Positions 1 to 8,126 of a stretch of DNA of 57,502 bases are shown in pieces. How positions within the stretch are numbered: the stretch's first letter is position 1; the number at the start of each line of letters is the position of its first letter. A model generated the notes under the pieces. That model was not told the origin of the DNA, made no database searches, and was given only the letters and a program-made list of their open reading frames with translations. The stretch spans positions 1 to 57,502 of the forward strand of contig VHBQ01000009.1 in assembly GCA_016871855.1 (NCBI GenBank), written 5' to 3'. Both the position numbers and the translations under genes were made by a program. The DNA comes from Gemmatimonadota bacterium (GTDB lineage Bacteria > Gemmatimonadota > Gemmatimonadetes > Gemmatimonadales > Gemmatimonadaceae).

Positions 1-1011
1 TGCGGCACGTGGAACCGCGGCGGCGCCGTTGCCTGCGTGCGCTGCGGCATCGCCCTCCCCGACGTGCCGTCGCGCCCCGACGCGCCCGACGCGCTGATCA
101 CCGCCCTGCGTCAGGCGACGGGCAACCGTTACCGCGTCCTGCGGCGCATCGGGTCGGGGGGGATGGCCGATGTGTACCTCGTCGAGCAGGAGACGCTGGG
201 GCGGCCGCTGGTGCTCAAGGTGATGCACGCCCACCTCGCGCGCGACCAAGAGATGCGCGAGCGGTTCCGGCGCGAAGCGGAGGCCGCGGCGCGGCTGGTG
301 CATCCGATGATCTGCGTGCCGTTCGATTACGGCGAAGTGGGCGAGATGGTGTACCTCATCATGCCATTCCTCGGCGGCGGCGGGCTGGCTGACGTCCTGC
401 ATGAGCGGCGCACGTTGCCGGCGGCGCGCGTCGCGGAAATCGGCGCGCAGGTGGCCATCGCGCTGGACCACGCGCACCGCCACGGCGTGGTGCACCGCGA
501 TGTGAAGCCCGACAACGTGCTGTTCGACGAGGACGGCAATGCGTACCTCACCGACTTCGGCATCGCCACGGCGCAGTTCCACGCGCGGCTCACGGCGAGC
601 GGGCGCGCGATGGGGACGCCGCACTACATGGCCCCCGAGCAGGCAATGGGGAAGACGCTGGACGGTCGCGCCGATCTCTACGCCGTCGGCGTCATGCTGT
701 ACGAGTGCCTCGTCGGTTTTCCGCCGTTCGACGCCGCCGACGCCTTCGCCGTGGGCTACAAGCAGGTGCATGAGCGTCCCGTCCCGGTGCGCGACGTGGA
801 CTCCGAGGTGCCGGAGGGGCTGGCCGCGATTGTGATGCGCTGTCTGGAGAAGGCGCCCGAGTCGCGCTACCAGCGCGGCACCGAGCTGGCCGCGGCGCTC
901 GAGGAATGGATGCACGAGGCCGGCGCAACGCGCGGCACGGGCGTGCGAAGCCTCACGCCGGCGCCGGGGGCCACGACGCCGCGCTCCGCGCCGACGCCAG
1001 GCGCTCCATGA
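1..1011 (+). CDS. Serine/threonine protein kinase with N-terminal zinc ribbon (5' end missing)
   Basis: The reading frame is open from base 1, so the true start lies upstream. The first visible residues include CGT and, 14 residues later, CVRCG, consistent with the second half of a zinc ribbon. A GTG at 37 is therefore unlikely to be the real start. A complete Hanks-type kinase domain follows: glycine loop GSGGMADVY (about 154-180), catalytic Lys in LVLKVM, HRDVKPDN (about 493-516), DFG, and GTPHYMAPEQ. The tail is short and Pro/Thr-rich with no membrane segment, so the protein looks cytosolic. It would phosphorylate Ser/Thr on partner proteins. It overlaps priA by 4 bases (ATGA). The same zinc-ribbon-plus-kinase design recurs at 14444-16120. 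Confidence 0.92.
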   Translation, partial: CGTWNRGGAVACVRCGIALPDVPSRPDAPDALITALRQATGNRYRVLRRIGSGGMADVYLVEQETLGRPLVLKVMHAHLARDQEMRERFRREAEAAARLVHPMICVPFDYGEVGEMVYLIMPFLGGGGLADVLHERRTLPAARVAEIGAQVAIALDHAHRHGVVHRDVKPDNVLFDEDGNAYLTDFGIATAQFHARLTASGRAMGTPHYMAPEQAMGKTLDGRADLYAVGVMLYECLVGFPPFDAADAFAVGYKQVHERPVPVRDVDSEVPEGLAAIVMRCLEKAPESRYQRGTELAAALEEWMHEAGATRGTGVRSLTPAPGATTPRSAPTPGAP

Positions 1012-3266
1012 CGCCGCGGCTCGTCGACGTCGCCCTCCCCGTACCGCTCTTCCGCGCCTTCACCTACGCTGTTCCCGACACGCTGAGGCACGCCGTCACC
1101 GCGGGCTCTCGCGTCGTGGTGCCGTTTCACAACCGCCAGATGATCGGTGTCGTGCTCGGCGAGAGCGACGGCGCCAACCTCGGCGGCGTGGTGCCCAAGG
1201 CCATCGCCGACGCGCCGGATGAGCAACCCGCTTTCCGCGGCGACCTGCTCGCCGTCGGACGGTGGATGGCCGACTACTACGTGTCGCCCGTCGGGCTTGT
1301 CCTTCGCGCCGCGCTCCCCGCGGCGATGGGGCGGGCGCGGCGTGCCGATCCGGCCGTGCGCACGCAGCGCGTGCTGCGGCTGGCGCAGCCGCTCGACTCG
1401 CTGCTTCAGCGCGACGCGGTCTTCAAGCGGGCACCGCAACAGCGCGCGCTGTTCGAGTTGCTCGAGTCGCTGGGTGGACAGTCTCCAGTGGCCCACTTGG
1501 TGGAGAGGCTCGGTTGCACAGAGGGGGTGGTGCAGGGGCTGGTGAAGCGGGGACTGGCCGTGGTGGCCGCCGAGCCCGTGGACCGCGACCCCTTCCTGGC
1601 GCGCGCGGCACCGCCGCCGGCGGCGGTGACGCCGACCGCCGCGCAGGGCGCGGCGGTCGCGGCGCTGCGCGCCGGCGCGCCCGGCTCCACGTTCCTCCTG
1701 CACGGCATCACCGGGAGCGGGAAGACGCTCGTCTACCTCGAGTTCCTGAAGCACGTGCTGCACGATCGCGGACAGAGCGCTATCGTGCTCGTCCCGGAGA
1801 TCGCCCTCACCCCGCAGACGGTGGACCGCTTCCGCGCCGTCTTCGGCGACCTGGTGGCCGTGCTGCACTCCGGGCTCAGCGACGGCGAGCGCTACGACGC
1901 GTGGCGCGCGCTGCAGCGCGGCGACAAGCGCATCGCCATTGGCGCGCGCTCCGCGGTGTTCGCGCCGGTGGAGCGGCTGGGCGCGATCATCGTCGACGAG
2001 GAGCACGAGGCCACGTACAAGCAGGGGGAGGCGCCGCGCTACCACGCCCGCGAGGTGGCCATCGTTCGCGCGCGCGAGGCGGGGGCCGTGGTGGTGCTGG
2101 GGAGCGCGACGCCGAGCCTGGAGAGTTGGACGAACGCGCAGTCGGGGAAGTACACGCTCTTGTCGCTCCCCGACCGCGTGGGCGGCGGATCGCTCCCCGG
2201 CGTCCGCGTGGTGGACCTGCGCACGGAGACTGGCCCTGGCGCGCCGGTGATGGTGCAGGCGCTGCGGCGCATTCTCAGCGCCCCGCTCGAAACCGCGTTG
2301 CACGACCGGCTCGCGCGCGGCGAGCAGAGCCTCCTGCTCCTCAACCGGCGCGGCTTCGCGAACTTCGTCACCTGTCCGGAAGGGCACGTGGTTGCCTGTC
2401 CCAACTGCGCCATCTCGCTCACCTATCATCGCGCGCCCGAGCGACTGGTCTGTCACTACTGCCAGCACGCGGAGCCGCTCGCCGCGACCTGCGCGGAGTG
2501 CGGGGCCGAGCAGATGCGACAGCGGGGCGTCGGCACGCAGCAAGTGGAGCGGCTGTTGAACGAGCGCTTTCCGTCGGCGCGCGTCGCGCGCATGGACGTG
2601 GACACGACATCGGGGAAGTGGGCGCACGCGGAGATCCTCGATCGCGTGGGGCGCGGCGAGGTGGACATCCTGCTGGGCACGCAGATGATCGCCAAGGGGC
2701 TCGACTTCCCGAATGTCACGCTGGTCGGCGTCATCGACGCGGACGTTGGGATCAACCTCCCCGACTTCCGCGCGAGCGAGCGGACGTTCCAGCTGCTCAG
2801 CCAGGTGGCGGGCCGCGCGGGGCGCGGGCCCAAGGGGGGCGAGGTCCTCATCCAGACGCGCACGCCGGGGCACCACGCGGTGACCTGCGCCGTGGCGCAC
2901 GACTACCTGCGGTTCGTGAGCGAGGAGCTGCCCGCGCGGGCGGACCCGCCGTATCCGCCCGCGCTGCGTTTGGCGAACGTGGTGATCAGCGGGCTCGACG
3001 AACGGGGCGTGGCCGCATGCGCGCAGTCTGCCGCCGACTGGATTGCGATGCGCCTGAACGCGCTGAGCGGCGCGGTCACGCTGATCGGACCCGCGCCGTG
3101 TCCGGTGGAGCGCATCAAGGGGCGCTGGCGCTGGCACCTGGTGCTCAAGGCCACGCGCGCCGCGCCGCTGACGCAGGTGATGCGGGCCTTCCTGACGAAG
3201 TTCGACCTTCCCTCCGCGCACGACCTGCGCGTGACCCTCGACCGCGATCCGGTGGCGCTGCTGTAG
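1008..3266 (+). CDS. priA: Primosomal protein N' (PriA helicase)
   Basis: This is a 3'-5' DNA helicase that restarts stalled replication forks and loads the primosome. It has 752 residues, near the family norm. An N-terminal DNA-binding region precedes Walker A GITGSGKT (about 1708-1731), Walker B DEEH (about 1996-2007), a Cys-rich zinc region at about 2373-2510, and helicase C-terminal motifs such as QVAGRAGRGPKGG. The ATG at 1008 was chosen because it overlaps the kinase stop and leads straight into the conserved N-terminus; longer in-frame starts run back over the kinase. In the zinc region the first Cys pair is altered: Cys456 is followed by His460 rather than a Cys three residues on. The other three CxxC pairs are intact. 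Confidence 0.95.
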   Translation: MTPRLVDVALPVPLFRAFTYAVPDTLRHAVTAGSRVVVPFHNRQMIGVVLGESDGANLGGVVPKAIADAPDEQPAFRGDLLAVGRWMADYYVSPVGLVLRAALPAAMGRARRADPAVRTQRVLRLAQPLDSLLQRDAVFKRAPQQRALFELLESLGGQSPVAHLVERLGCTEGVVQGLVKRGLAVVAAEPVDRDPFLARAAPPPAAVTPTAAQGAAVAALRAGAPGSTFLLHGITGSGKTLVYLEFLKHVLHDRGQSAIVLVPEIALTPQTVDRFRAVFGDLVAVLHSGLSDGERYDAWRALQRGDKRIAIGARSAVFAPVERLGAIIVDEEHEATYKQGEAPRYHAREVAIVRAREAGAVVVLGSATPSLESWTNAQSGKYTLLSLPDRVGGGSLPGVRVVDLRTETGPGAPVMVQALRRILSAPLETALHDRLARGEQSLLLLNRRGFANFVTCPEGHVVACPNCAISLTYHRAPERLVCHYCQHAEPLAATCAECGAEQMRQRGVGTQQVERLLNERFPSARVARMDVDTTSGKWAHAEILDRVGRGEVDILLGTQMIAKGLDFPNVTLVGVIDADVGINLPDFRASERTFQLLSQVAGRAGRGPKGGEVLIQTRTPGHHAVTCAVAHDYLRFVSEELPARADPPYPPALRLANVVISGLDERGVAACAQSAADWIAMRLNALSGAVTLIGPAPCPVERIKGRWRWHLVLKATRAAPLTQVMRAFLTKFDLPSAHDLRVTLDRDPVALL

Positions 3267-3431
3267 TGGCATCGGGGCAGCTCCTGAGGTTCCCAGAGCA
3301 GGGCATGCGTCGTTCGGGTGGAGCCAGGGGGCGCACACGAATAGATTTCACCCGGTGAACCCAATGACCCTCCGGCGCCCGCAGGGCCCATCGCGCGTCC
3401 GCCGTTCCGACCGTCAACTCGAGGCGCGCTG

Positions 3432-3923
3432 ATGGACGACACGCGCGCCCGATTCCTGACGGCCATCGCGGACCGCCTCGGCGCTGACCGCATCGTCGAG
3501 CTGCACCTCTTCAGCCCCATTCGGCAGGGGGTACTGGAGACAGGGGTGGCAGTCGTAGCGACAGAAACGACAGAACCGACAGAACCGACAGAACCGACAG
3601 AACCGACAGAACCGACAGAAACGACAGAAACGACAGAGACGGCAGAAACGACAGAGACGACAGAGACGGCCCAGACGGCGGAAACGACAGAGCGCTTGCG
3701 CCTCACCGTCTTCACCGCACGGTACCGCTTCACACGCAAGGGTCCTGACCGCGGCAAGTGGCTCTTTGAAATCGCCGCCACGGCGGACGCGCCGCTGGCC
3801 ACCGTGGACGCGGTCGCGCGCGGCGTGACGCAGCGGTCGAAGGACCTCACCGAGCGCGAACGACTCACGGGCGATCAGGTGCGCGCCGTGCTCGAGGCAA
3901 CGACGTGGCGGACGCCGACGTAG
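3432..3923 (+). CDS. Hypothetical protein interrupted by a Thr-Glu repeat tract
   Basis: I do not recognise this 163-residue protein. The N-terminal about 42 residues and C-terminal about 75 residues look like one small mixed alpha/beta domain. Between two predicted beta strands lies a long run of Thr-Glu-Pro and Thr-Glu-Thr tripeptides encoded by 9-bp tandem repeats. The insert is acidic and should be disordered. There is no signal peptide or membrane segment. The ATG at 3432 has only a weak upstream purine stretch. The 3' end overlaps the Fur-family gene by 19 bases, suggesting cotranscription. GC content of the repeat is clearly below its surroundings. The flanking codon use resembles neighbouring genes, which supports a real gene. 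Confidence 0.6.
   Translation: MDDTRARFLTAIADRLGADRIVELHLFSPIRQGVLETGVAVVATETTEPTEPTEPTEPTEPTETTETTETAETTETTETAQTAETTERLRLTVFTARYRFTRKGPDRGKWLFEIAATADAPLATVDAVARGVTQRSKDLTERERLTGDQVRAVLEATTWRTPT
3560..3694 (+). repeat. 9-bp in-frame tandem repeat (about 15 units)
   Basis: About fifteen consecutive units fit the pattern GACAGAAMC or GACAGAGAC, with exact copies (GACAGAACC) clustered on the left and diverged copies on the right. The period of 9 keeps the host reading frame, giving Thr-Glu-Pro and Thr-Glu-Thr tripeptides. Copy number could change without a frameshift. Confidence 0.92.
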
Positions 3924-4369
3924 TCGAGCGCTTTGCCGCGTTTCTGCGCGAGCGGCACCTGCCGGTCACGCAGCAACGGCTGGCCGTGGCCGACGTGCTG
4001 CTGCGCGCCGCCGGCCACTTGTCCGCCGACGACGTTGCGGCGCAGCTCGCGGAGCGCGGCGAGCGGGTAGGGCTGGCGACGATCTACCGGACGCTGGACC
4101 TGCTGGTCTCGTGCGGCCTGGCCGAGCAGCGCGACTTCGGCGAGGGATTCAAGCGCTTCGAGGCGTCGCGCGACGTGCCGAACCACTACCACCTGACCTG
4201 CACGATGTGCGGCTCGGTCACGGAATTCTACGACGCCCGCATTGTCGACATCATCCGGCGGGTCGCGGACCATCGCGGCTTCGTGCCGTCGCAACATCGC
4301 TTGCTGGTGCGGGGGACGTGCCGCGCCTGCCGCAAGACGCCCACCGTTCTCGACCGGAGACCGCTGTGA
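3905..4369 (+). CDS. Fur-family transcriptional regulator
   Basis: This 154-residue protein is a metal- or peroxide-responsive DNA-binding repressor of the Fur superfamily. The winged-helix signature LATIYRTLDLLVSCGL is present. After it comes a metal-binding block with HYHLTCTMCGSVTEF, giving a CxxC structural zinc pair, and a second pair (CRAC) near the C-terminus. Which metal or signal it senses cannot be told from sequence; Fur, Zur and PerR share these motifs. The GTG start at 3905 begins just before the conserved helix and overlaps the upstream gene by 19 bases. Its stop overlaps the CcdA-like start by 4 bases, so the two are probably translated together. Confidence 0.9.
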   Translation: MADADVVERFAAFLRERHLPVTQQRLAVADVLLRAAGHLSADDVAAQLAERGERVGLATIYRTLDLLVSCGLAEQRDFGEGFKRFEASRDVPNHYHLTCTMCGSVTEFYDARIVDIIRRVADHRGFVPSQHRLLVRGTCRACRKTPTVLDRRPL

Positions 4370-5094
4370 ACGAACCGGCCACGCTCGGCATCGCCATCGC
4401 GTTCAGCGCGGGGCTGCTCAGCTTCCTCTCCCCCTGCGTCCTGCCGCTGGTGCCGAGCTACGTGACGTTCATCACGGGGCTCAGCCTCGAGGATGTGCAG
4501 CGCTCGCGGCGCATTGCCCTGGTGCACGCGCTGCTCTTCATCCTCGGCTTCACGCTCATCTTCCTGGCGCTTGGCGCCAGCGCCACGGTGCTGGGGCGCG
4601 TGCTGCTGAGCCAGCGGGTCTGGCTTGCGCGCTTCGGCGGCATTCTGGTGATCGTCTTCGGGCTCTACCTGCTTGGCGTGCTCAACCTGGGCCTGCTCGC
4701 GCGCGACACGCGCGTGCACCTGACCAACAAGCCCGTGGGGTATCTTGGCACGGTGCTCGTCGGCATCGCCTTTGGCGCCGGCTGGTCGCCGTGCATCGGC
4801 CCAATCCTCGGCGCCATCCTCACCTACACGGCCAGCGAGGCGGACCTGGGACGCGGCCTCGTGCTGCTCTTCGTGTACTCGATGGGGCTGGCGATTCCGT
4901 TCCTGATGGCCGCCGTCGCCGTGGAGCGATTCCTCGGGTTTTTCCAGCGCATCCGCACGCAGATGGTGTGGATCAACCGGCTGGCCGGGGTGCTGCTCCT
5001 CACCGTCGGCCTGCTGTTGCTGACCGATCAGTTCGCGCGCATCGCGAGCTTCATGCAGCAGTACACGCCGGAGTTCATCCGAAGTCGCATTTAG
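4366..5094 (+). CDS. CcdA-like cytochrome c biogenesis / thiol-reduction membrane protein
   Basis: This 242-residue, six-helix inner-membrane protein belongs to the CcdA/DsbD-beta family, which moves electrons from cytoplasmic thioredoxin to extracytoplasmic thiol partners. The two half-repeats carry the hallmark cysteines in SPCVLPLVPSY (helix 1, about 4432) and AGWSPCIGPILGA (helix 4, about 4780). Hydrophobic segments are spaced as expected for the family. The GTG at 4366 overlaps the Fur-family stop and starts directly with the first helix; the longer reading frame would run through fur. No cytochrome c maturation genes are nearby, so the physiological partner is unknown. Confidence 0.9.
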   Translation: MNEPATLGIAIAFSAGLLSFLSPCVLPLVPSYVTFITGLSLEDVQRSRRIALVHALLFILGFTLIFLALGASATVLGRVLLSQRVWLARFGGILVIVFGLYLLGVLNLGLLARDTRVHLTNKPVGYLGTVLVGIAFGAGWSPCIGPILGAILTYTASEADLGRGLVLLFVYSMGLAIPFLMAAVAVERFLGFFQRIRTQMVWINRLAGVLLLTVGLLLLTDQFARIASFMQQYTPEFIRSRI

Positions 5095-5152
5095 ACCGCT
5101 CGGCACCCGGCCTGCCGGCCGGGGTATGATGACGGCGGCCGCGTGAGCGGTC
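5094..5152. terminator. Inverted repeat downstream of the ccdA-like gene
   Basis: GACCGCTC (5094-5101) and GAGCGGTC (5145-5152) are perfectly complementary and enclose a smaller GC-rich hairpin. No T-run follows, so any terminator function is inferred. A -10-like TATGAT at 5125-5130 lies inside and could drive the next gene. Confidence 0.4.
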
Positions 5153-5240
5153 GCCAAAGGTTGGTGGCCCGATGGGGCGTTCAGCCCAAGAGGCATCGCC
5201 GCAGCATTCGGGCAGGCAACTCAACTAGGTGGAGGAGCAC

Positions 5241-6086
5241 ATGACGAAGCGCATTCGCCTCTGGGGAATCCCGTTGGCGTTGATGGTGGTCGCCAGCGCG
5301 TGCCAGAAGACCGGAGACGCGCCGCCGGAGAGCCGGCAGGTGGAACTCGCGCCGGCCCCGCCGGCCCAGCCGCAACTGGCCGACACGGCGCCCGCCGTTT
5401 CGTCGCCGACCGCGGATCTCAAGGCGGGGGCGGCGCCCGCTCCAGCGAAGGTCGCCGAGGCCAAGGCGCCGCCCAAGCCTGCGCCGCGCACGGCGGCGAC
5501 GCCAGTTGCCGCTTCGCCGGCTCCGGCTCCGGCGCCCGTGCCTGCCGCTCCCACGACCGGAACGATCGGCAGTGGCGCCGCGCTGAGCGTGACGACCGCC
5601 GCCCGCGTCTGCACGAATACTCATCGCGTCGGTGATCGAGTCACCGCTACGCTCTCGAGCGCGGTCACGGGTACCAATAGCGCCGAGATTCCAGCCGGCG
5701 CGATCGTGACCCTGCGCGTTACCGAGTCGGTGCGCGGCGAGAACGGCAAGGAAGGCGTGCGGTTGGCGTTCGAGCCAGTTTCCGTGACGTATGGCGGCGA
5801 GAGCTACGAGATCGCCGGCAGCGTGCGTGTGGCGCACCTCGAGACGGTGCGTTCGCAGACTACTGGCGACCAGGCGAAAAAGGTGGCCGCCGGTGCCGCC
5901 GTGGGGGCGATCGCCGGGCAGTTGCTCGGCAAGAAGACCAAGTCCACCGTGGTCGGCGCGGCCGTAGGCGCCGCGGCCGGCGGCGCGATCGCGGCGGGGA
6001 CCGCCGACTGGAACGGCTGTGTCGCCGAGCGTGGAGCGGTCACCGTTACGCTCGCCGGGCCGGTGGTGGTGAAGCTCGACAAGTAG
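5241..6086 (+). CDS. Glycine-zipper lipoprotein
   Basis: This is a 281-residue envelope lipoprotein. It starts with a signal peptide ending in the lipobox ASAC at about residue 21. A Pro/Ala-rich linker of about 90 residues follows, then a beta-rich domain (about residues 115-205). Near the C-terminus is a glycine zipper with GAAVGAIAGQLLGKK and a second Gly/Ala helix, of the type that packs two helices in a membrane. The ATG at 5241 is preceded by a strong Shine-Dalgarno sequence (GGAGG, 5231-5235); an in-frame GTG at 5229 overlaps that site and is rejected. The precise role is unknown; family members are envelope or stress proteins. Confidence 0.82.
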   Translation: MTKRIRLWGIPLALMVVASACQKTGDAPPESRQVELAPAPPAQPQLADTAPAVSSPTADLKAGAAPAPAKVAEAKAPPKPAPRTAATPVAASPAPAPAPVPAAPTTGTIGSGAALSVTTAARVCTNTHRVGDRVTATLSSAVTGTNSAEIPAGAIVTLRVTESVRGENGKEGVRLAFEPVSVTYGGESYEIAGSVRVAHLETVRSQTTGDQAKKVAAGAAVGAIAGQLLGKKTKSTVVGAAVGAAAGGAIAAGTADWNGCVAERGAVTVTLAGPVVVKLDK

Positions 6087-6102
6087 TTTGAACGACTACG
6101 GC

Positions 6103-6245
6103 CCACCACGAAGTTCGAAGGGCACGAAGGGCCGCGAGGGACTCCTTGGGTAAACGACGGCGCGCCACGCTAGTCCAGCGTGGCGCGCCGTCGTTACCCA
6201 AGGGATATCTTCGTGTCTCTTCGCGCCCTTCATCCTTCGTGGTGG
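6103..6245. repeat. Long inverted repeat between convergent genes
   Basis: An outer 11-bp arm pair (6103-6113 and 6235-6245) encloses an inner near-perfect stem (6145-6171 with 6177-6202, one unpaired base, 5-base loop). Between them, degenerate arms contain repeated CGAAGG/CCTTCG words. It fills almost all of the gap between convergent genes and may act as a bidirectional terminator. Confidence 0.85.
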
Positions 6246-6254
6246 CAGTAACGG

Positions 6255-7997
6255 TTAGTGCCCCACCGCTCCACCCGTGCTGCGTGGTTCACGCACGCCG
6301 ATCCACCCGCCGCTGACGCGCATGATGCCGTTGGCGTTGGCGAGTCCTCCGGTGCGCTGGAGCGCATGCCCCATCGCGCGCAGGGAATCGGCCACCGCCG
6401 CGCTGAACGCCCCGTCCTCGTACCGCAGCGTGTCGGGCAGCGACTGATGGTGCAGGCGCGGCGCGCGCATGGCGTCGGCCAGCGACATTCGGTGCTCGAT
6501 CACGTTGAGGATCACCTGCGTCGTCGTCGTGATGATGCGCGGTCCACCCGCCGCGCCGACCACGAGCAGCACCTTGCCATTGGCGTCGAGCACAATCGTC
6601 GGCGACATCGCGCTCAACATGCGCTTCCCCGGCGCGATGGCGTTCGCCTCGCCCTGCACGAGCCCGAACATGTTCGGCGCCCCCGGCTGCGCCGCGAAGT
6701 CGTCCATCTCGTTGTTCATGAAGAAGCCGGCCTTCGGAATCCAGACGCCGCTGCCGTAGCCGCCGTTCAGCGTCGTCGTCGTCGCCACCACGTTGCCCTT
6801 GCCGTCGGCCACGGAATAGTGCGTCGTGTGTTCGGGCTCCGTGCCCGTCTTGAACGCCGGCGTTGGCGTCGCCCGCGTCCGGCTGATCTCCGCGGCGAGC
6901 GACTGCGCGTAGGTCTTGCTCGTGAGCTGGTCCATCGGGACGCGCACGAACGCGGGATCGCCGAGCTTCTCATTGCGGTCGATGAAGGCGCGGCGGAACG
7001 CCTCGGTGAGGAGGTGCGCGTACCCGGCACTGCCGAAGCGCGGCAGCGGCGCGAACGGCTCGAGGATGTTCATCGTCTCCGTCATCGTGATGCCGCCCGA
7101 CGAGGCCGGCGGCATGGTGAGGAGCGTGTGGCCGCGATACGTGCTGCGAATCGGCGTACGCCACTCCGGCTTGTAGCGCCGGAGATCCTCCAACGTGATG
7201 ATCCCGCCGCCACGCTTCATCTCCGCCACCAGCGCCTCAGCGACTTCGCCCTGATAGAATCCGGCGGGCCCCTTGGCGGCGATGATCTCGAGCGTGCGCG
7301 CGAGCTCGGCCTGCACCAGACGCGATCCCGGCGCGAGCGGCTCGCCGCCCGGGTAGAAGAGGTCGCGTCCGGCGAACTGCGACACCGCGCGATTGCTGCG
7401 CAGCGACCGGAAGAGCGCGCTGTCCACGAGGAACCCGTCGCGCGCGAGCCGGATGGCGGGCGCCATCACTTTCGCGAGCGGCATCGAGCCGTAGCGACCC
7501 AGCGCCTCGGCCATCCCAGCCACCGCGCCCGGAACCCCACTCGCGAGATGTCCGATCACGCTCTTGTTCGTGAGCTTTCCGGTCGCGGGATCGACGTACA
7601 TATCGCGCGTCGCGGCAAGCGGCGCGATCTCGCGGTAGTCGATGGCCGCGTTGCGCCCGTCGGCGAGGTGGATGTTCATGAACCCGCCGCCGCCAACGTT
7701 GCCGGCGAAGGGATACGTCACGGCGAGGGCGAAGCCAGTGGCCACGGCGGCATCCACCGCGTTGCCGCCCTGCTTCAGAATCTCGACCCCCGCCGCGCTG
7801 GCCAGCGCGCTGTTGCTCACCACCATCCCGTGCTGGGCGAACACCGGTTCGGCCGCAACCAGCAAGGCCTCGCCGCCCAGGTACGTGCCGATGTCCACGG
7901 TTTGGCGCGCGCCGCCATGGCGACAGGCGCCGAGCGCTAGCGTGGAGAGGACGAGGAGACGGGCGGCGCGGGCGGAGACGTTGCGAAGGCGGATCAT
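6255..7997 (-). CDS. ggt: Gamma-glutamyltransferase lipoprotein
   Basis: This periplasmic or membrane-anchored enzyme hydrolyses or transfers the gamma-glutamyl group of glutathione and related peptides. It is made as a precursor that cleaves itself before the catalytic Thr. The self-processing motif TTHYSVADG is present, with the nucleophile Thr at about residue 391. The oxyanion loop GAAGGPRI lies further on. The N-terminus has a signal peptide with lipobox LGAC. The ATG at 7997 is preferred over a GTG at 8018 because GGGAG sits seven bases upstream of it. It is divergent from murQ across a 129-base gap and converges on the glycine-zipper gene. At 580 residues it matches the family. Confidence 0.95.
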   Translation of the reverse strand: MIRLRNVSARAARLLVLSTLALGACRHGGARQTVDIGTYLGGEALLVAAEPVFAQHGMVVSNSALASAAGVEILKQGGNAVDAAVATGFALAVTYPFAGNVGGGGFMNIHLADGRNAAIDYREIAPLAATRDMYVDPATGKLTNKSVIGHLASGVPGAVAGMAEALGRYGSMPLAKVMAPAIRLARDGFLVDSALFRSLRSNRAVSQFAGRDLFYPGGEPLAPGSRLVQAELARTLEIIAAKGPAGFYQGEVAEALVAEMKRGGGIITLEDLRRYKPEWRTPIRSTYRGHTLLTMPPASSGGITMTETMNILEPFAPLPRFGSAGYAHLLTEAFRRAFIDRNEKLGDPAFVRVPMDQLTSKTYAQSLAAEISRTRATPTPAFKTGTEPEHTTHYSVADGKGNVVATTTTLNGGYGSGVWIPKAGFFMNNEMDDFAAQPGAPNMFGLVQGEANAIAPGKRMLSAMSPTIVLDANGKVLLVVGAAGGPRIITTTTQVILNVIEHRMSLADAMRAPRLHHQSLPDTLRYEDGAFSAAVADSLRAMGHALQRTGGLANANGIMRVSGGWIGVREPRSTGGAVGH

Positions 7998-8126
7998 TGA
8001 GACTCCCACGTGGCTCACGGTCAGTTCAGGCGGCGGGTGCGCCGGCGAACGGTAGACAGGACACGCACGGCCAGTAACTTAGCACGAAGCCCGTTCGCGG
8101 CCACGTCAGCCCTCGCCATCCCGCCC

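Noticed and set aside
867-3338. 823-residue open frame on the minus strand across priA
   Set aside because: It is antisense to a full PriA with all motifs. Its His/Arg/Ala-rich composition is typical of high-GC shadow frames.
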